Positions 24,900-38,301 are shown, counted from the stretch's first letter. The stretch is 64,000 nt of DNA from Styela clava (GCF_964204865.1 NC_135250.1:4464001-4528000), one strand, 5' to 3'. Notes: generated from the sequence alone by a model not told the origin. A program made the numbers and translations.

Positions 24900-27800
24900 A
24901 TTGACGGATTAATTTAGACTAGATTGGATTATTCAACGACCTGCTAACAAGAAATAAGATATATAAAGTGTACGTTAATTCAATATATACATCTGTACCC
25001 CGTGATGGAATTCAAAATTTTAAGAACACTTTCTCTTTTGTATCAAACTCACTATCAACAGATTTCCTTATTTTAAAATTTTTTTGCATGTTTGATTAAC
25101 ATGAAACGCTGTACATAAATTTAAAACATAACTTTCGAAACGCTGAATATAACGCTAGTTTTCAGCTGTGTACTCGTTTACCATTTTGCGTCAGTCGTCG
25201 AACGTCAAAAATAAAACACAAAAATTATTATCACGATATTCCCATGCAGTTCGCGCGAACCCTCTACATTCCACTACTATCCGAATCCCACAAAGATGGA
25301 AACGCAATATAAGAGGGTTCTATTTTTTAAATCATTGATTAAAATCATGAATCGACAAAACTAAAGTTGGATCCATAGCTTTGGTGAACAACTACATTTT
25401 TAGAAAATTATTTATAAAAAATTAGTATATTTATTAGTCGCTAAAGTGAATAAAATAGAGTTTAGATCTGTAACCAAACATGATGCGCACTTTCGTAACA
25501 GTAATACCTTTTAAATATTGCCTGAAGAATTACAATTCATTCATTTGTCTCTACAGCGACTAAAATATTTCAATCGCAGTTACGATTCCAAACTGTCGTG
25601 TCGAGCGAGATTATCATAAATTTGCGATGTTATCGCTCTGCATTCGCCCAGGGGTCTGAAGGCGCTCGTTAGCGTCAAATCTTTATTTACTTCGGCTCTT
25701 TTTCCTTCGCCGATTTTTACCATTTCTACTTTCTGCGTTAGAAATAACTCTGATAAATAATCTGTCTACAATAATACCCAAAATAAAATAGAGAGTGTTC
25801 GCTACTAGTAGTAAGCCTACTTATACATGCACAAAGGGTAAGGGGCAAAATATATAATTCAGCCCTGACAAAGTTTTCCGTATAGACAACAGTGGCTAAC
25901 CTATATCTAACTATAACAGTAACTGATCGCTTTTTACCAGTTGCGCGTGTATTACTAACACGCGACTTCGTTTTAGGTTTTGTTCGACTGCGACTCATAA
26001 CGTTATAACATTGATGCCAGATGTAAAACCATCCAACCTCACTCCGGACGACAAACAAAACAAATAACCTTTGATGTAGTGTCGAGACACTATTTATTGG
26101 CATTTTATCACATCTTTCTCCGTCATTTACATTTCATTTTCATCAAATACACGAACTCAAGTTGTAATTGGTGTCGTATATTCTTGCTAATGTAGTCGTA
26201 ATTGACCAGTTAAGTTTTTTATTATCGGGCGTATTCGGGAATCAGTTTGGTCGTGACCTCTAATACTAAGGCCATCAAGCAATTTATTCTGATATTTATC
26301 TCTGAATACATCTTGCTAAACAAGTTCAAATTGCCTATTGGCAAAATAAACATGAATTTGATAAATGTGGCAACCATTTTATCACGCGTGTATCCTGTGC
26401 GTCGCAGGATACCGTAACGTGACTACGGGTTGCAGCGCCTTGAGGCTGTCAACACTCATGGGCTTATGCAACAACCCGCCTCGCAACTTTTTAAACTAAT
26501 CATGATTAATTATATATGCATCACAGTAATTTTATTCAGTCTGGTTATTGAGATTTTTTTATACAACACCAATCTCGGACTGAAAGGAGTTACATAATCT
26601 ATCCGGCAATTAGATCTAGCCATAACGCGATTAATAAATTTAGGAGAAATACCGGTGCAAAATAAAAATTTAAGTCCGTCAACTTCCGTGCATAGCGAAT
26701 TTTATAAAAAACAATTCAGGTGAACTAATACGTTATTATAATAGTTATTCTTTCGATTACAAGTATATATATAAATTTTCTGTCTCAAACGTATACATTT
26801 ATCTAAAAATGTTAACTTGCAATAGCTCACTCGAAAAACCTTATTCATTTGGTATGTATTGAATAAACTCTACAGCTAACAGGCTCATTATTGTCGAAGG
26901 TAACAATTAACATCCGTAAAGGTAATCGGGATTTCTGGGACTTAATCACTGTTTGAATTGCATTTATTTGTTACGAACTGTTTTTGTTCGAGATCACATA
27001 TCTTTATCCCTTTCCAAAAAACGTTTAACGTTTCTTTGAATCCAATTCCTATGGAGATTACAAATCTCGTTATCCGGATTATGAGTTGGATAATATAATT
27101 GTAACATTCTAAATATATTGTTCAAGTGAAAAGGGCGGTTATAAATAACATTCATTTATCTCTTTATGTTTGCGCACTCTGATAATGATGCAGCATAAGT
27201 AGTTATATTTGTACTATGGTCTCGGTTGTTAGAGCTTTATGTTATTGGAACATGTTCGCCATGGCCCTTATTTTATAATTAAGCCGCCTTATCAGGCTTC
27301 AATTTCCACAGAATATATGAATCCTTACTTATTTTTCCACTTGACCACACACTGAAATTCAAGTCAAATAGTCAAATAAACAATGAAGCGTTGTTGGAAA
27401 AAAATTAAAATTAGTCTTAAAATTAAAAATAGAAACTGACAATAATGGTGAATAATGACAGCGCGGGATGATTTCGATCTTTATAATATAAGAAAAATAT
27501 ACTATTTACTTAAAATGTTAGAAAATTGCAAAGGATTGATTTGGCTCTCACAGATGTATTAAATGAAGTAACATACTCATAATTATTAATTTAAAAACAA
27601 CAAACCTGGTTATGATATATTGAGAACTGACTTCATAACCAGTGGCGTATCTAGGGTATGGCAGCCATGGCTCGTGCCATGGGCGCCGTTTGGACAGGGG
27701 CGCAAAAAAGGAGAAAAGTTTCAATCGTTAAATGTTCCAAAAAAATAATTTCGACTTGGTAATACCTGAAACTCGTAGGTTTACTCAAATAATAACGTAA

Positions 27801-28044
27801 CAAAATTGAAATTGTAAAGGGACTTTATGGACATGCTGTATATATTTAAATCCTAACTTTTTTTTTCATCTGACCACACTCTGGAAGTCAAGTTGAACAG
27901 TCAAATAAACGATAAATCGTTTCTAGAAATAGAAAATGAAATAGAGTCTTAAGCAAATTATCAAAGTAAACGATAGAAATCGAGAATAAAGGTAAATACC
28001 GACAGCGCGGAATGACTTCAAGCATTGAAATGAATATCTTAAAA

Positions 28045-28883
28045 CAGTGGTTTCTAACTTTTCATGGCTTGTGGCCCTCTTCCGGAGACTTTTAGCACTA
28101 TTGGCTCGTTGTTTATCATTTCAGTAGTATTCATAGTGTTAGTTTGATTGATAGATTCCAAATCCCATTGTTCCAACAATTCATGCTAAACAAAGTGTAA
28201 TACCCTGCGAAATACAATCCTATAAAACTAGGACACACAGGGAGAAAATCTAAACATCACTCCCCGCCCCGGTGACTTCCCTACACCCCCTATAGGGGGT
28301 AAACAACTACCCTAGTATTTTTAACACCCATCTCCTCTCACCCTAATTTTCAGGTGTGACGCCATACTTTAATGCTCATCTTAAATAAAATTGTATTTGA
28401 ATATGCAGAAAGTGGCACATATAATTGGACTCCCCCCCCCCCCCCCCTAAAATAAAAAGCTTGGGAACATACTTAGGAAGCCACGGGCCCTGACTTAGAA
28501 TATAAAGTATAAACCATCGGAAAATGTCAGGATTTCGAACTTTTTCAGAGGGAGTTTTATCATACACTGAATCACACCGAACCTCATAATATATAATGAT
28601 ATAATTATATCAGATAATATGGTGCTGATAATTAAGGGAAAATATCTTACAGCTGTTCGGAAACGGCTGTAATTAATTTCGTAATTTAGCATTCCATTTA
28701 AAATGTGGTGATCGGTTTAGGCTCTGTATATTTGTAATATCAAGTATATCTATGAAGTATATTTTTCCCTTATAATAAAATTCCACATTCTCAATAGGTT
28801 ATATAAATGCCTCTAGAATGGTGAAAACGATGGCCATGAGTGCCAAAAGGGTGCCACGAGCCATAGAAGGTTGAGAACCACTG
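28045..28883. mobile_element. hAT-like element, 0.84 kb
   Basis: Left end CAGTGGTTTCTAACTTTTC and right end GGTTGAGAACCACTG are inverted repeats, and the similarity continues inward for about 35 bp. The 8-bp flanks (TCTTAAAA, GTAGAGAG) do not match, so the borders may be composite. No coding sequence is seen. Confidence 0.55.
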
Positions 28884-29593
28884 GTAGAGAGTATTATTCA
28901 ATATTAAAATTAAGTAGATAATGCAATCTGTATAGTATATAAAACCCAAAATCGCTTTTTTCCCACATCGTAAAGCGAGATTTTTAATTTCTCATTAAAT
29001 CCTTAACAAAGATAACTATTTTATCACTTTTCAAAGCTGTCATTATATTTTGGAATGCTTTTAATCTGCATTTATATTATACTTTTGTAAGGTAATATCT
29101 TACAACTCCCCCGTGAAAAAATTATCCGATAATAACAACACATCGCTAGGTAGCATTTTTCATTTTTCGAATCAAACTCGAATATTTATACAGTTTATAA
29201 ACTAAAAAACACATAAACAGATCTTTCACATAATTTCCATCCGTTTGAAAATACACATACGCTCAGCTCCCTTGGAATCAAACCTTCTGCCTACTGCCCT
29301 ATTTATTTATACCCCAATTTTGTTCCTCGGCGGAACACATTCAAATAGAGACAAGACCCTTTTATATCCATCCTCTGTCCTAAACTAATCTAACACTCAA
29401 TATTACCTGATAACAATAATAGCAACTATAAATCTAGCGACCATCTTCCGACATCAAATTAGTTTAGGCTTAGTAACATCTCAGACAAAGCTGTTCAGTT
29501 TCGTCCAATAGTCTTTCTTCCTCGGGGGAATACATTTGAATGAAGACGAGACCCAAATAGCCATCCTCTGTCCTTAACCAACACTCAAACTGG

Positions 29594-29804
29594 TACTTCC
29601 GTAGTATGTGTACCAGGTTACGGTTAGGCCATAATTTTATTCCGATTTTTTTTTATTTCAGTTCTATCACGAGTTCGGGACTGTCCGTGTTAGCCAAGTG
29701 AATATTCCCCTGCTCATAAGTTTCAGTCCCGTTGCACAATTCGATGTAAAGTAGGCAAACAAAATTAGTTACCTCCATTTTGGTACACATACTTTTGGAG
29801 CGCC
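29594..29804. mobile_element. MITE, CTCCCGTAG family
   Basis: Starts TACTTCCGTAGTATGTGTACC and ends ACTTTTGGAGCGCC, about 211 bp, with the usual family interior. Confidence 0.75.
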
Positions 29805-30733
29805 CTCAAACCGGAATCAGTATAGTACCATTAATAGCAACTATAAATCTAACGAGCATCTTCTATCATTAAATTAATTTAGGCTTAGTAACCTCGTAGA
29901 CAAAGCTCTTCAGTTTAACCTATTATCCGTTATTTTGCCTGAGGCTTATTTACGTTGAACGTGAATATTTTGATATCACGCATCCAACGCGTGACGAACA
30001 ACCGGTAACTCTTTTAATTTGTGAAATTAAAACGTGATTTGATTTCTGAATTTTATTGTGCAATGTACGAATGCGCGTGAACTCGGGGCAAAAATTTCTT
30101 GCTGGTTATTTAGTGCTAACCAACTGATAGCGATCTTTTTATGCTGTTGCGAAAGAATAGGTCATAAGACAAAGGTGACACTGCTGATTGATGAATTGAT
30201 AGTTTTCTTTTGATTTGCTAAATTCCGATAAGAGCATTCGTAAAATAAATAAACCTCAAAACTGAAAAGTTTTTTTTTTACGTTTTAGGCCGCCCTCAGA
30301 CTTGATTACATCTGAGAAGTGCATGGAATTTTACGCTAGCTTAAGAAGGATGTCTATAATGTTTTATCGAATGAGGGATGACCAAAATATTCTCACCAGT
30401 AAAATTAAAACTATTTGGAACGATGGCTGAATTTTTTAGACATATTGCAAAAACTTTCGCATGGAATAGATATACACCAATTATAAAATTGCGGCATCAA
30501 AACGCAGTTTCTTTGCAATTATTTACGACCGGTTGCCCTCATCATATACATCATAAATATACCGGACTCCCGCTAACACCAATTGACCACACTATTCGCT
30601 GATACCTCGTTTCTCCGATATCTCTGAAATCGGCCGACATCAACACCGAAACTATACCATATTATCATTTTCTGATAATCCATGTGTTACGTAACACTAG
30701 GCGATGACGTAGTTTGCCAGATTTCCAGATCAT

Positions 30734-30734
30734 C

Positions 30735-30767
<33 letters not shown>

Positions 30768-30772
30768 TATAT
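30734..30772. repeat. (AT)n microsatellite
   Basis: About 39 bases of alternating AT with one TG interruption. Confidence 0.9.
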
Positions 30773-30955
30773 TGAATCAGTTTACTTCTAATTTTTATTA
30801 AATACGAGGACTGAAATTGGATTTGCTAAATTGTTGGAATTCATCATCTTGTTGTTGGATGATTGTTTTTGGTATTTTTAATATTGAATAGCATATGGTG
30901 AAAATCAGTTTTTGAAAGGGCATGTGTGATGGAAAATGAAAGCATGCTGAGGAAA

Positions 30956-31058
30956 ATGAATCGAATGCTATTTGCTACGGTCATTATTTCAATGTTATGC
31001 TTTGAACGAATTGAAGCTGGTATTTAGTTTGTGACGCCAGAGGAAAACGAAACACAAG
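30956..31058 (+). pseudogene. Broken signal-peptide first exon
   Basis: The first member of the + strand array. An ATG at 30956 (also in frame at 30944) opens a hydrophobic leader (MLFATVIISMLCFERIEAG). A TAG follows at 31025-31027. After the stop the same frame gives an acidic tail (TPEENETQ) and a phase-1 donor at 31058, exactly as in intact members. It is most simply a first exon killed by a nonsense change. Confidence 0.55.
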
Positions 31059-31343
31059 GTAAAAAAGTTGAATTCACGCAAGACAAATCGAATTGGCTCG
31101 TTTCTAGCAAATATGTTCATGAGAAACATGAGAGCAGTTCTCAGACATAGTCGTGCAATGGTACCAGTACGGTAAAACGGTTGGGTTAAACCATGGCTTG
31201 ACTTATATTTAAAATGAGTAAAATAAAACATATAGCCTGTTAACGGACACAAATATCACTTCCAACAACAACAATCATTCCAACAGCATGCATTTAGCAA
31301 TGAGATCCATAGGTTCATTTCGTATCCAATAAGTTACAACAAA

Positions 31344-31450
31344 TGACGTAAATAATAGGGAAACATTTCCACTGAGGCAGATAAACAAAAATCCGGTAAT
31401 GCGTGCCGGAATCATTTAATGAAAAAGGAAATATAAAGCTTGCATAAATA
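31344..31450 (+). promoter_or_regulatory. Putative promoter of first exon at 31553
   Basis: TGACGTAA at 31344-31351, CCGGTAATGCGTGCCGGAAT at 31393-31412, and the TATA-like CATAAATA at 31443-31450, about 100 bp before the ATG. The middle motif recurs before other first exons on both strands. Confidence 0.5.
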
Positions 31451-31552
31451 ACAGAAAACGAGGGATACTAAAATGAAATATTAACTGTTAACCGAGACGT
31501 TTCCTCTTGAGAAAGCCATCTTATACAGAGATAGCATAAATGCTTAAGCAAA

Positions 31553-31664
31553 ATGAATAGAAAGTTATTTTATTCAAGCATTATGGCAACAATATGCTTG
31601 GAACTTTTTGTAGCAATTGATGGACTTGGAGGCAAGTTTATGTGGGACATAGACGTGACTGAGG
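31553..31664 (+). CDS. Alternative first exon: signal peptide plus Trp-bearing tail
   Basis: ATG opens a hydrophobic leader (MNRKLFYSSIMATICLELFV) followed by GLGGKFMWDIDVTE. It ends with one base of a Gly/Glu-type codon before GTAAAT (phase 1). The nearest downstream exon in the same phase is the mini-exon at 31975. It belongs to the gene 1 array, or is the first exon of a lost gene copy. RNA data would be needed to show use. Confidence 0.55.
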
Positions 31665-31974
31665 GTAAATATTTAATTAATAAATTTAAATAAATAGTTG
31701 AGAGTAGTCGCGCTTACTCTAAGTCAGTGTTTCCCAGCCTATGGGTCGCGACCCGAAACTGGGTTATCTGAAAAACCTGATATTACTAAATTTATTTTCT
31801 AGTTGCCTAGATTTTATTGTTTATTTTTTCATTTGGTATGGAAGTGTTGCTCAATAGTAATTATATACATGGGAAGTATCACAGCGTAAAAACTTAGCAG
31901 CATTTATTTAATTGGAAAAGGTCTTGTGACTCTATAAATTGTATCGATTATTAAGTCCTACATTTTTTTTTTAG

Positions 31975-32022
31975 AGCAAGATGACGACGCAGATGTTCTG
32001 AAAGATGTAGACGATGCATGGG
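31975..32022 (+). CDS. Acidic phase 1-1 mini-exon
   Basis: A 48-bp segment between TTTTTTTTTAG and GTACG, phase 1 at both ends. It encodes EQDDDADVLKDVDDAWG (end residues completed by the neighbouring exons). Very acidic, with one Trp just before the junction Gly, like the tails of many first exons here. Confidence 0.5.
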
Positions 32023-32528
32023 GTACGTTTTTTTGATTAGACGAGTTCAGGCAATAAGAATCTTTATAAATATTTTTCCACTTCAATTTTGTGTCCTTTC
32101 AATATGAAATCGCAATTTCATGTACAGTACATGTTAAACCGCTACAAGTCGTTAAACACTACGTTGTTGTGATTTCTCAGTCAGGTTGATCAGGTGACAA
32201 ACACTGTACGATTTGGTAACCGTTTGGAGAAGCGTTCCAGTTTGTGCCAAAACCCTGGTGTGTTTTATTAACGCTCCACTCTTGCGCGAAGTTTTTTAGC
32301 TTTAGCATACAACGAGAAATAATATCATTACATTTATATTGTATATCAAAAGTCAAATTTTCATTTGAAAGAGTAAGAACAGGGGTATGCAACAGGCGGG
32401 TCATTTATATGATTTATTTCAGTGATGCATATATATATTATATATAGTGTGCACTGTGCAGTTGTTTTGATCCGTCCCGCAATTATACGTTCAAAAACAT
32501 TTCAATAATTATTTTCCGACATGGGTGA

Positions 32529-32588
32529 TATGAACCCGGTAGTGCGTGCATGATTTGTTGAATAAATAAGGAAGTTGGTTCTTCCGGG
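32529..32588 (+). promoter_or_regulatory. Putative promoter of first exon at 32657
   Basis: TGAACCCGGTAGTGCGTGCA is followed by GATTTGTTGAATAAATAAGG and then GAAGTTGGTTCTTCCGG. Almost the same order of blocks precedes the minus-strand first exons at 55754 and 59579. The paired GGAAGT...CTTCCGG blocks resemble facing ETS-type sites (inference). Confidence 0.55.
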
Positions 32589-32656
32589 ATTAAAAAAAAG
32601 CTGGAATATAGAGACAATTTCATTGCAAATTGGTGATGTATGATTGCATCGTCAAC

Positions 32657-32768
32657 ATGGGTTCTCTGTACTATTACGAAAATGTTATTGCATTAGTATG
32701 TTTGAATATTATTGACGTACTTAATGGAGAAGATTTGTCGTCATCAGGATGGATAGAAGTAAATCAAG
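32657..32768 (+). CDS. Alternative first exon, 'MG-NVIALVCLN' type
   Basis: The leader contains YYYENVIALVCLNIIDVLNG, then EDLSSSGWIEVNQ, and the exon ends in phase 1 before GTAACT. It matches the minus-strand exon at 59579-59465 (NVIALVCLNMIVVLAG) and has the same 112-bp length as the broken one at 55754-55643. ATG 32657 is chosen because those exons start there; an in-frame ATG at 32636 also exists. Confidence 0.6.
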
Positions 32769-33416
32769 GTAACTTGAACTACAAATTTGGCAGTGGCATT
32801 TCGTCTGGTTGGTGAATACTATCAAATCTTGTATAAATCGGAACAAATAGTGAGATTGGAACTTAAAATAAAATTGGGCAGCGAAATAGTTGTGTCGTTG
32901 TCTACTCTTAATACGATCAAAACCTATATGTATTGTAGATAAGTGAAATATTTTTATTGTATAATAGCAAACAAATTAAGCAGGACAGGTAGAGCCAGAG
33001 TTTAACATTTTTACTTGTATTTATTTCAAATATTTCTGTCAGCCTCATGGAATTCGTTTTTTGTGTGCTTTGACGTCATAAAAATTTGCGCACCTTGTGG
33101 CGGTTCCGCGACCGCATATCAGCCAGCACAACTCGTGCTCAGCGAACGTCGGCGGATCTCGTGCTTAGCGAAAGTGGGAAGTTTTTTTTGTGAGGAACGG
33201 TAGACTGCGGTACCTGATCTGGTAATATGGAAGTGACTCGGATCAGTTAGTATTTCAATTCACGTTGAAACTGAATCATGAAAAATGGATCATCGTCACA
33301 GAACCTGAAAAAGCTATGACAGCCCATGTACCGTTACCCTGATATATGTACCGTACCGGCAAGTTACCGCTTAAGCCGTCTCCATATATCTGAGCATAGC
33401 TCTCTTGATGTTTTAG

Positions 33417-33464
33417 AATTTAAAGTTGAAGATGAAGATGTGTTAACATGGGCAGTTAAACCAG
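33417..33464 (+). CDS. Acidic phase 1-1 mini-exon with Trp
   Basis: A 48-bp segment between TGATGTTTTAG and GTAATG encodes EFKVEDEDVLTWAVKPG with phase 1 at both ends. Same length and style as the mini-exon at 31975. Confidence 0.5.
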
Positions 33465-35639
33465 GTAATGCTAGAATAAATCTTGTTAAAACTATTTTCT
33501 TGAGTGTGACGGTCATTTTATGATGGTGATATAATCAAATTATGTGTCAATATTTCCTAAAAATGAAATATAAAATCAGAAAGGACAAGTAGCAAAGCAT
33601 ACTGTGATAAATGCAAGCTTACTCAGAGTCTTTTTGAATGAATGCGGTTTGGCTTTGGATTTGTAGAATAGAGAAAAATATCATATGAAATTCAAGGGCT
33701 GTCTGAGGAAGTCTGATTTTGGTCAGACGAAACGTTATAGAAATATATTTGTGCTAGTGTGCAGCAGGACTCTTGAATTCCATATTATGGTATTTTAATT
33801 CCTGCTACAGCATCCTTGTATTATACGCATACGGGAGTCAGTCAGTCAGTCAGTCAGTCGTTTATTTTTCACCAAAATGAAACATACACGTAATGCGAAC
33901 AAAAATTAGAGAAAACATAAATAAAGGCATTTCATGGTGAAGGGTGACGCGAAAAAACCAATGTTGGTTATCTAGCAGCGATATCTGTGATAAATGTCTA
34001 ACTTTGATACAAGTAGAATAGAATAAATCGAACACATTTAAGCAGTGAAGGAAAGAATGTCCAAGAAAATCCAAAACCGTAACAAAAAATGAGACTCCAG
34101 GCACAACCAGGGTAACCATGGGCAACAGTATAGTAATATAACAGCAGTCTGACCACAGTCAGCGTCGTGGAACCCTACAAGAATATTGCTTTTGAGGACG
34201 CGCGGTATGATAGTGGCCATGTACGCCGGGATACGTAATTAAGGCAGTTAGTTATTAAGAAATATATTTTGAAATATAAGCACATCATGATGGTTACAAT
34301 TATCTTAAATATGGGAGCAAGTTCAAGAAAGTATTGGCACTGTGGTATGGTTTCCAGAACTGGAGTCCTTGGAAAATTGGATGAAGGAAGTGTTATTGGA
34401 TGAAAATACAATCCAATTCATGTAAACAGAGAAATGGAAAATTAACAGGTAAATACATCATTCAATTCTATGTTGTGAACTAAGAAATGCAAAAAGTTGA
34501 AAATACCAGACAGCACAATTAGAATATAAAATATAGAGACACTAGTTTAAGAACCAAATAACAATTAATATAAACAAGAGAGCAATGCTCAAATATATGG
34601 ACACGAAAACTATTTGCAATAATTGCATCACGCTGTTAAACCGGCAAATATTTTTTGCATTGATGAAACCGCGACCACCATATTTCATAACATGTTGAAC
34701 ACTATTGAAAAGATTGTAATGCTTCTTTATTAGCATATTGATGTTGTTTACCGCAGAACTGTAATGAAAAAAGGGTAAAAGATGAGCATAAACATTGCAG
34801 CTGTGCAAGCGTACAAAAAAATGGAATAAGTTAATTTGACTGCAAATGCAGTAAGAGTAAACATGTAAATAAACTTGATATGATTTGGCACATACCTACA
34901 TCATTGACTGTACAGTGGTCATATATTTCATTCTCACATCTGCAAATTGCAACAATTTGATTTTTAAAATAGGTGAGTATCGATCAATTTATATTTGATA
35001 AAACTGAACAATCACAGCAATATAAAAACAGATGACAAAATGACTTATAGTTTGTCTTTAAACGTGTTCCCATATACCGTAAATGAAATATTATTTACTG
35101 CTTAACAAATTTTTGTATGCCTCTTTCAGGACATGATTCCACACATGAATCACATAAAAAACATTTTTAATTAACTTTCAGCCCTGGCCACTTAAACTAA
35201 TCAAATCCATGCTTCCGAAAACAAATAACTAACTAATCCCATACAGCCATACCAGACTTGGAATGGTACCTTACCGGTAACCGGACAAGGGGCTGTGGTT
35301 CGCAATATGGTTAAGCCGTTCTATAGGCTTTCCTCTCCATCGAGATAATTATGTAAATCTTATCCTTTTTGTAAAGTCTCTTCCTCTGCATATTTCTGTA
35401 TTTACTGATTTATGTACACTAACCTGCTGCACATGTTGAAATTTTTGTGAAGTTTCTTCCTCTGCATACGGTACCATACATATTCATGCAAATGTTGTTT
35501 CCAAAAAAATGTAACGAAACAGCGAAAAATTAGAAAGGCATAGCAGCTGTGCAGACATGCTGGCTCATTACAAAAACTTAATTTCAATGCAGGCACACAC
35601 TCTAAACAAATATAATTAATGCAACTAGTACAGTAATAC

Positions 35640-35815
35640 TGTACTAGTCTACCGATATCGTACCTGTACAGCTGTACCGGTACGTACCGTAACGGACTAC
35701 GGTACCGGTATCGGTAAGACGGTACGTAAACCTGTAAACGGTACCGGTACGTGCCGTACAGGCCACAGGGACTGTCATAGCTTTCCCAGCTATCGTACCG
35801 GTGCCGGTATCACGT
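35640..35815. repeat. GGTACC/TACCGGTA-rich palindromic block
   Basis: Dense overlapping copies of GTACCGGTA, CGGTACGT and GTACCGTA over about 175 bp, much more GC-rich than the surroundings. A smaller patch of the same words lies at 33330-33375. Confidence 0.7.
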
Positions 35816-36158
35816 TCGCTTAACACGGGAACCACAGTCTACAAATACTGAAATATATGGAAAGGGAACATTGATTGATTGATTGGACACCGAGCGAAAC
35901 AGTACCGGTAGTTTAACTTAACCTCAAAAACCTTTCGAGTTTATTGAGAAATAAATTGAAATACCAACTGATAACAGTAAATACCGCAGTCAACAAATAT
36001 ATGGTCACCAAGCGAAGCTGTAGTAATAGTCAACTAGCTAAGAAGTTATCGCAAACCGTTGCATTGCTGCATTGCGGGTACCGGTAACCCCAAACATCTC
36101 GATTCCCCATAAACAACTCTTAGCGGAGCAAGAATTACGATCGCTTCTCAGTTGATAT

Positions 36159-37326
36159 TAGGGTTGGATTATCCGGATAGCGGTTAACCGGATAACCAAG
36201 AGGTATTTTGCTATCTGATATCCGGATATTATTGTGACGGTTAACCGGATAATGAAGAAGTATAAATAATGCATATGCGCATTAGCGATTTTTATATTTT
36301 TTGTTGAGTGGCGACTGACATCTCCCAGAGCATATAATAACAACTTTTCCCACTCTAATCTGCCTATATTTTAGCCATCCGTAGAATGATGGAGTGAACT
36401 TCACTATTACATCACAAAACACGCAGAACAAATGTGAATATTGCGCTTATTAGAAGAGCTCATTTGCTTTATAAAGTTAGATTTGAACTGGAGGTACAGT
36501 TTAAGCAAGACTAACTTAAACGAATTCAGTTGAAAAGCATTGGTTGGGTGGGTGTGAGTGTTGCTTTTTCGTCGGGTGTGGCTTTTAGTTGTTGCGTGTA
36601 TTGAAGGAACGCATTTCATCATGATGTAAACCAGTTTGAATTTTGAGGACTTATTTCACAACACTTCCGATTCCATGTAATCTGTGTAGCATTTCAAAAT
36701 TTTGAGTACCAAATGTTATGTGCTTGCTTTTAACTTTGGTATATATGTATTTTCAAATTTCCATGTATCAACCGAATCAATAGATATACCAGCCGAAATA
36801 AATCTATTCTAAACTAATTGAACTTAAAAGCTTAAAGAAATGGTCATCGTGAGTTTGCGACACCAAAATTTAGTACGAGTCAAAATTGAAAGAAAATATG
36901 CTCAAGACACAAAAAAAACTTCTAAAAAATTTAACAATAAAAAAAAGAATAATATAAATTTTGACAAAGGATTCGAATATGAGAAAATGACTTAGCAGTC
37001 GAGGGAAAGACAATTAGGACACAGTATTTAAAAAAATGTTTCATTATATTATTCAGCTGTACTTCTGTACGATTACAGAGCTCAAATTTTTATTTATTGA
37101 CACATGCAAATGCACAATCATTTTTATTCGAGCTAAATAATACCTATGTACGTATTTACAATAGAACTGTGTGGTGGTTTTTAGTCAATTCGCCGCAAAA
37201 ATCTTGTGAAATCGGTTCTCTGAAGTTAGCAGAAACTATCCGGTTAACCGGATAGTTAAAATACGAAATACCCGGATATATCCGTTATCCGGATAGTATG
37301 AATTATAGGTATCCGAACTAACCCTA
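36159..37326. mobile_element. hAT-like element, 1.17 kb, exact 8-bp target duplication
   Basis: Begins TAGGGTTGGATTATCCGG and ends TATCCGAACTAACCCTA, flanked on both sides by GTTGATAT (36151-36158 and 37327-37334). Subterminal GGTTAACCGGAT and ATCCGGATA repeats occur near both ends. No transposase ORF. Confidence 0.85.
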
Positions 37327-37985
37327 GTTGATATGTCTTCGCGCAATCGCCACAAGGTGTCACTATTTTTTATTCTGATCACTTCTTTGAACACAAAATA
37401 CGAATCTCTCGAAGTCCACAGGAAATTTTAAAATAAATAAAAGTAATAGCCTTCTGGAGAAAATTTTTATCTTCAACCACTGAAAATTTCAAAGCAATTG
37501 GTCCAGTATTCGAAGAGAAAAGCGACTTTTTAAAAACGTGTCAAAGAACAAGAACAACAACAACATAATATTGAAACGATCGTTATGTCCTCTTCGTGTC
37601 CAATAAATCAATATTAATTCAGAGAGCAGGATCACTAAATCAAAAAGACCCTTACTAGCGCGAGTCACTAGCGCCTCTACTGATAGTTATACAGAAAAAT
37701 AGTTGGAAGTGATTAACAGGTGTCAATAGTTCAATGCTATTGAAGACTCGTCTCGCCTAATTTTTTTGTAGTGCCGAAAGAGCGTTTTTTTTATGACTGA
37801 TAAAGTTATTGGATTTGAAATGTCCAGTACCTAAAGACAGTTAGACTGCCAGGCTTAGGCTATAGTGCTTTGAATATATATTTAGGCATTTCTCTCTTGT
37901 TTCTATATTTTTTATTGTTTGGGAAACTGCCGAGCTTCGGTTTCATAAGCTCCTTTCAACCATGTTGTTGTAGAACTAGTCAGTA

Positions 37986-38095
37986 CGAATAACGTAAATC
38001 TCGTGAAAAATTCTGCGTCGTTGTCAATGAGCAACTCCGGTAATGCGTACAGGAGGATTTGGTGACTTAGAAAGGAAATGAAATTCATGCAAATA
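37986..38095 (+). promoter_or_regulatory. Putative promoter of first exon at 38184
   Basis: CGTCGTTGTCAATGAGCAAC leads to CCGGTAATGCGTACAGGA (from 38037). GAAATTCATGCAAATAGCAG sits in the TATA-like position near 38080-38098. The same blocks in the same order precede the exons at 39987 and 41780. Confidence 0.5.
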
Positions 38096-38183
38096 GCAGA
38101 ATACGTAAAAGAAAGTACAGAAATATGAATAGCGAACAGCTAATACAGATAGCTATAGACTACAGAGATAGTTTTCAAGCAAA

Positions 38184-38301
38184 ATGATTTTGAAATTATT
38201 GTTTATGAGTATTGTGGTAGCGGTATGTCTGAAACCCGATGGAGCCGAAGTTTTGGCTGGAGACCAATTTTGGAATTTGATATCGGGAGAAGAAGCTCCA
38301 G
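38184..38301 (+). CDS. Alternative first exon, 'KLL-VAVCL' type
   Basis: 118 bp. The leader is MILKLLFMSIVVAVCLKPDG, followed by a tail with DQFWNLISGEEAP, and a phase-1 donor (GTGAAA). It is the same length as its close relatives at 39236 and 41780. No mini-exon was found before the next first exon. Confidence 0.6.

Larger units (their letters stand above)
24900..30943. other. Intergenic, 6 kb, no gene recognised
   Basis: It holds the presumed GH6 promoter next to 24899, a possible hAT-like element (28045-28883), a MITE copy (29594-29804), a 16-base C run (28432-28447) and an AT microsatellite (30734-30772). At 27642 there is a lone CAGTGGCGTATCTAGGG transposon end with no partner found. 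The 121-codon open stretch at 25738-26103 (-) has no motif or matching splice context. Confidence 0.5.
33465..37983. other. No gene recognised; repeats
   Basis: It holds a GTCA microsatellite (33836-33860), a dispersed repeat with GAGGAAGTCTGATTTTGGTC (33700-33830; relatives near 17310 and 45650), a repeat beginning AGAGAGCAATGCTCAAATATA near 34576, a GTACCGGTA-rich block (35640-35815), a hAT-like element (36159-37326), and a repeat at 37440-37600 shared with 43335-43500. No signal-peptide exon was found. Confidence 0.5.

Noticed and set aside
25738-26103. 121-codon open frame on the minus strand upstream of GH6
   Set aside because: No recognisable domain, biased composition typical of chance frames in this DNA, and no splice borders linking it to a neighbour.
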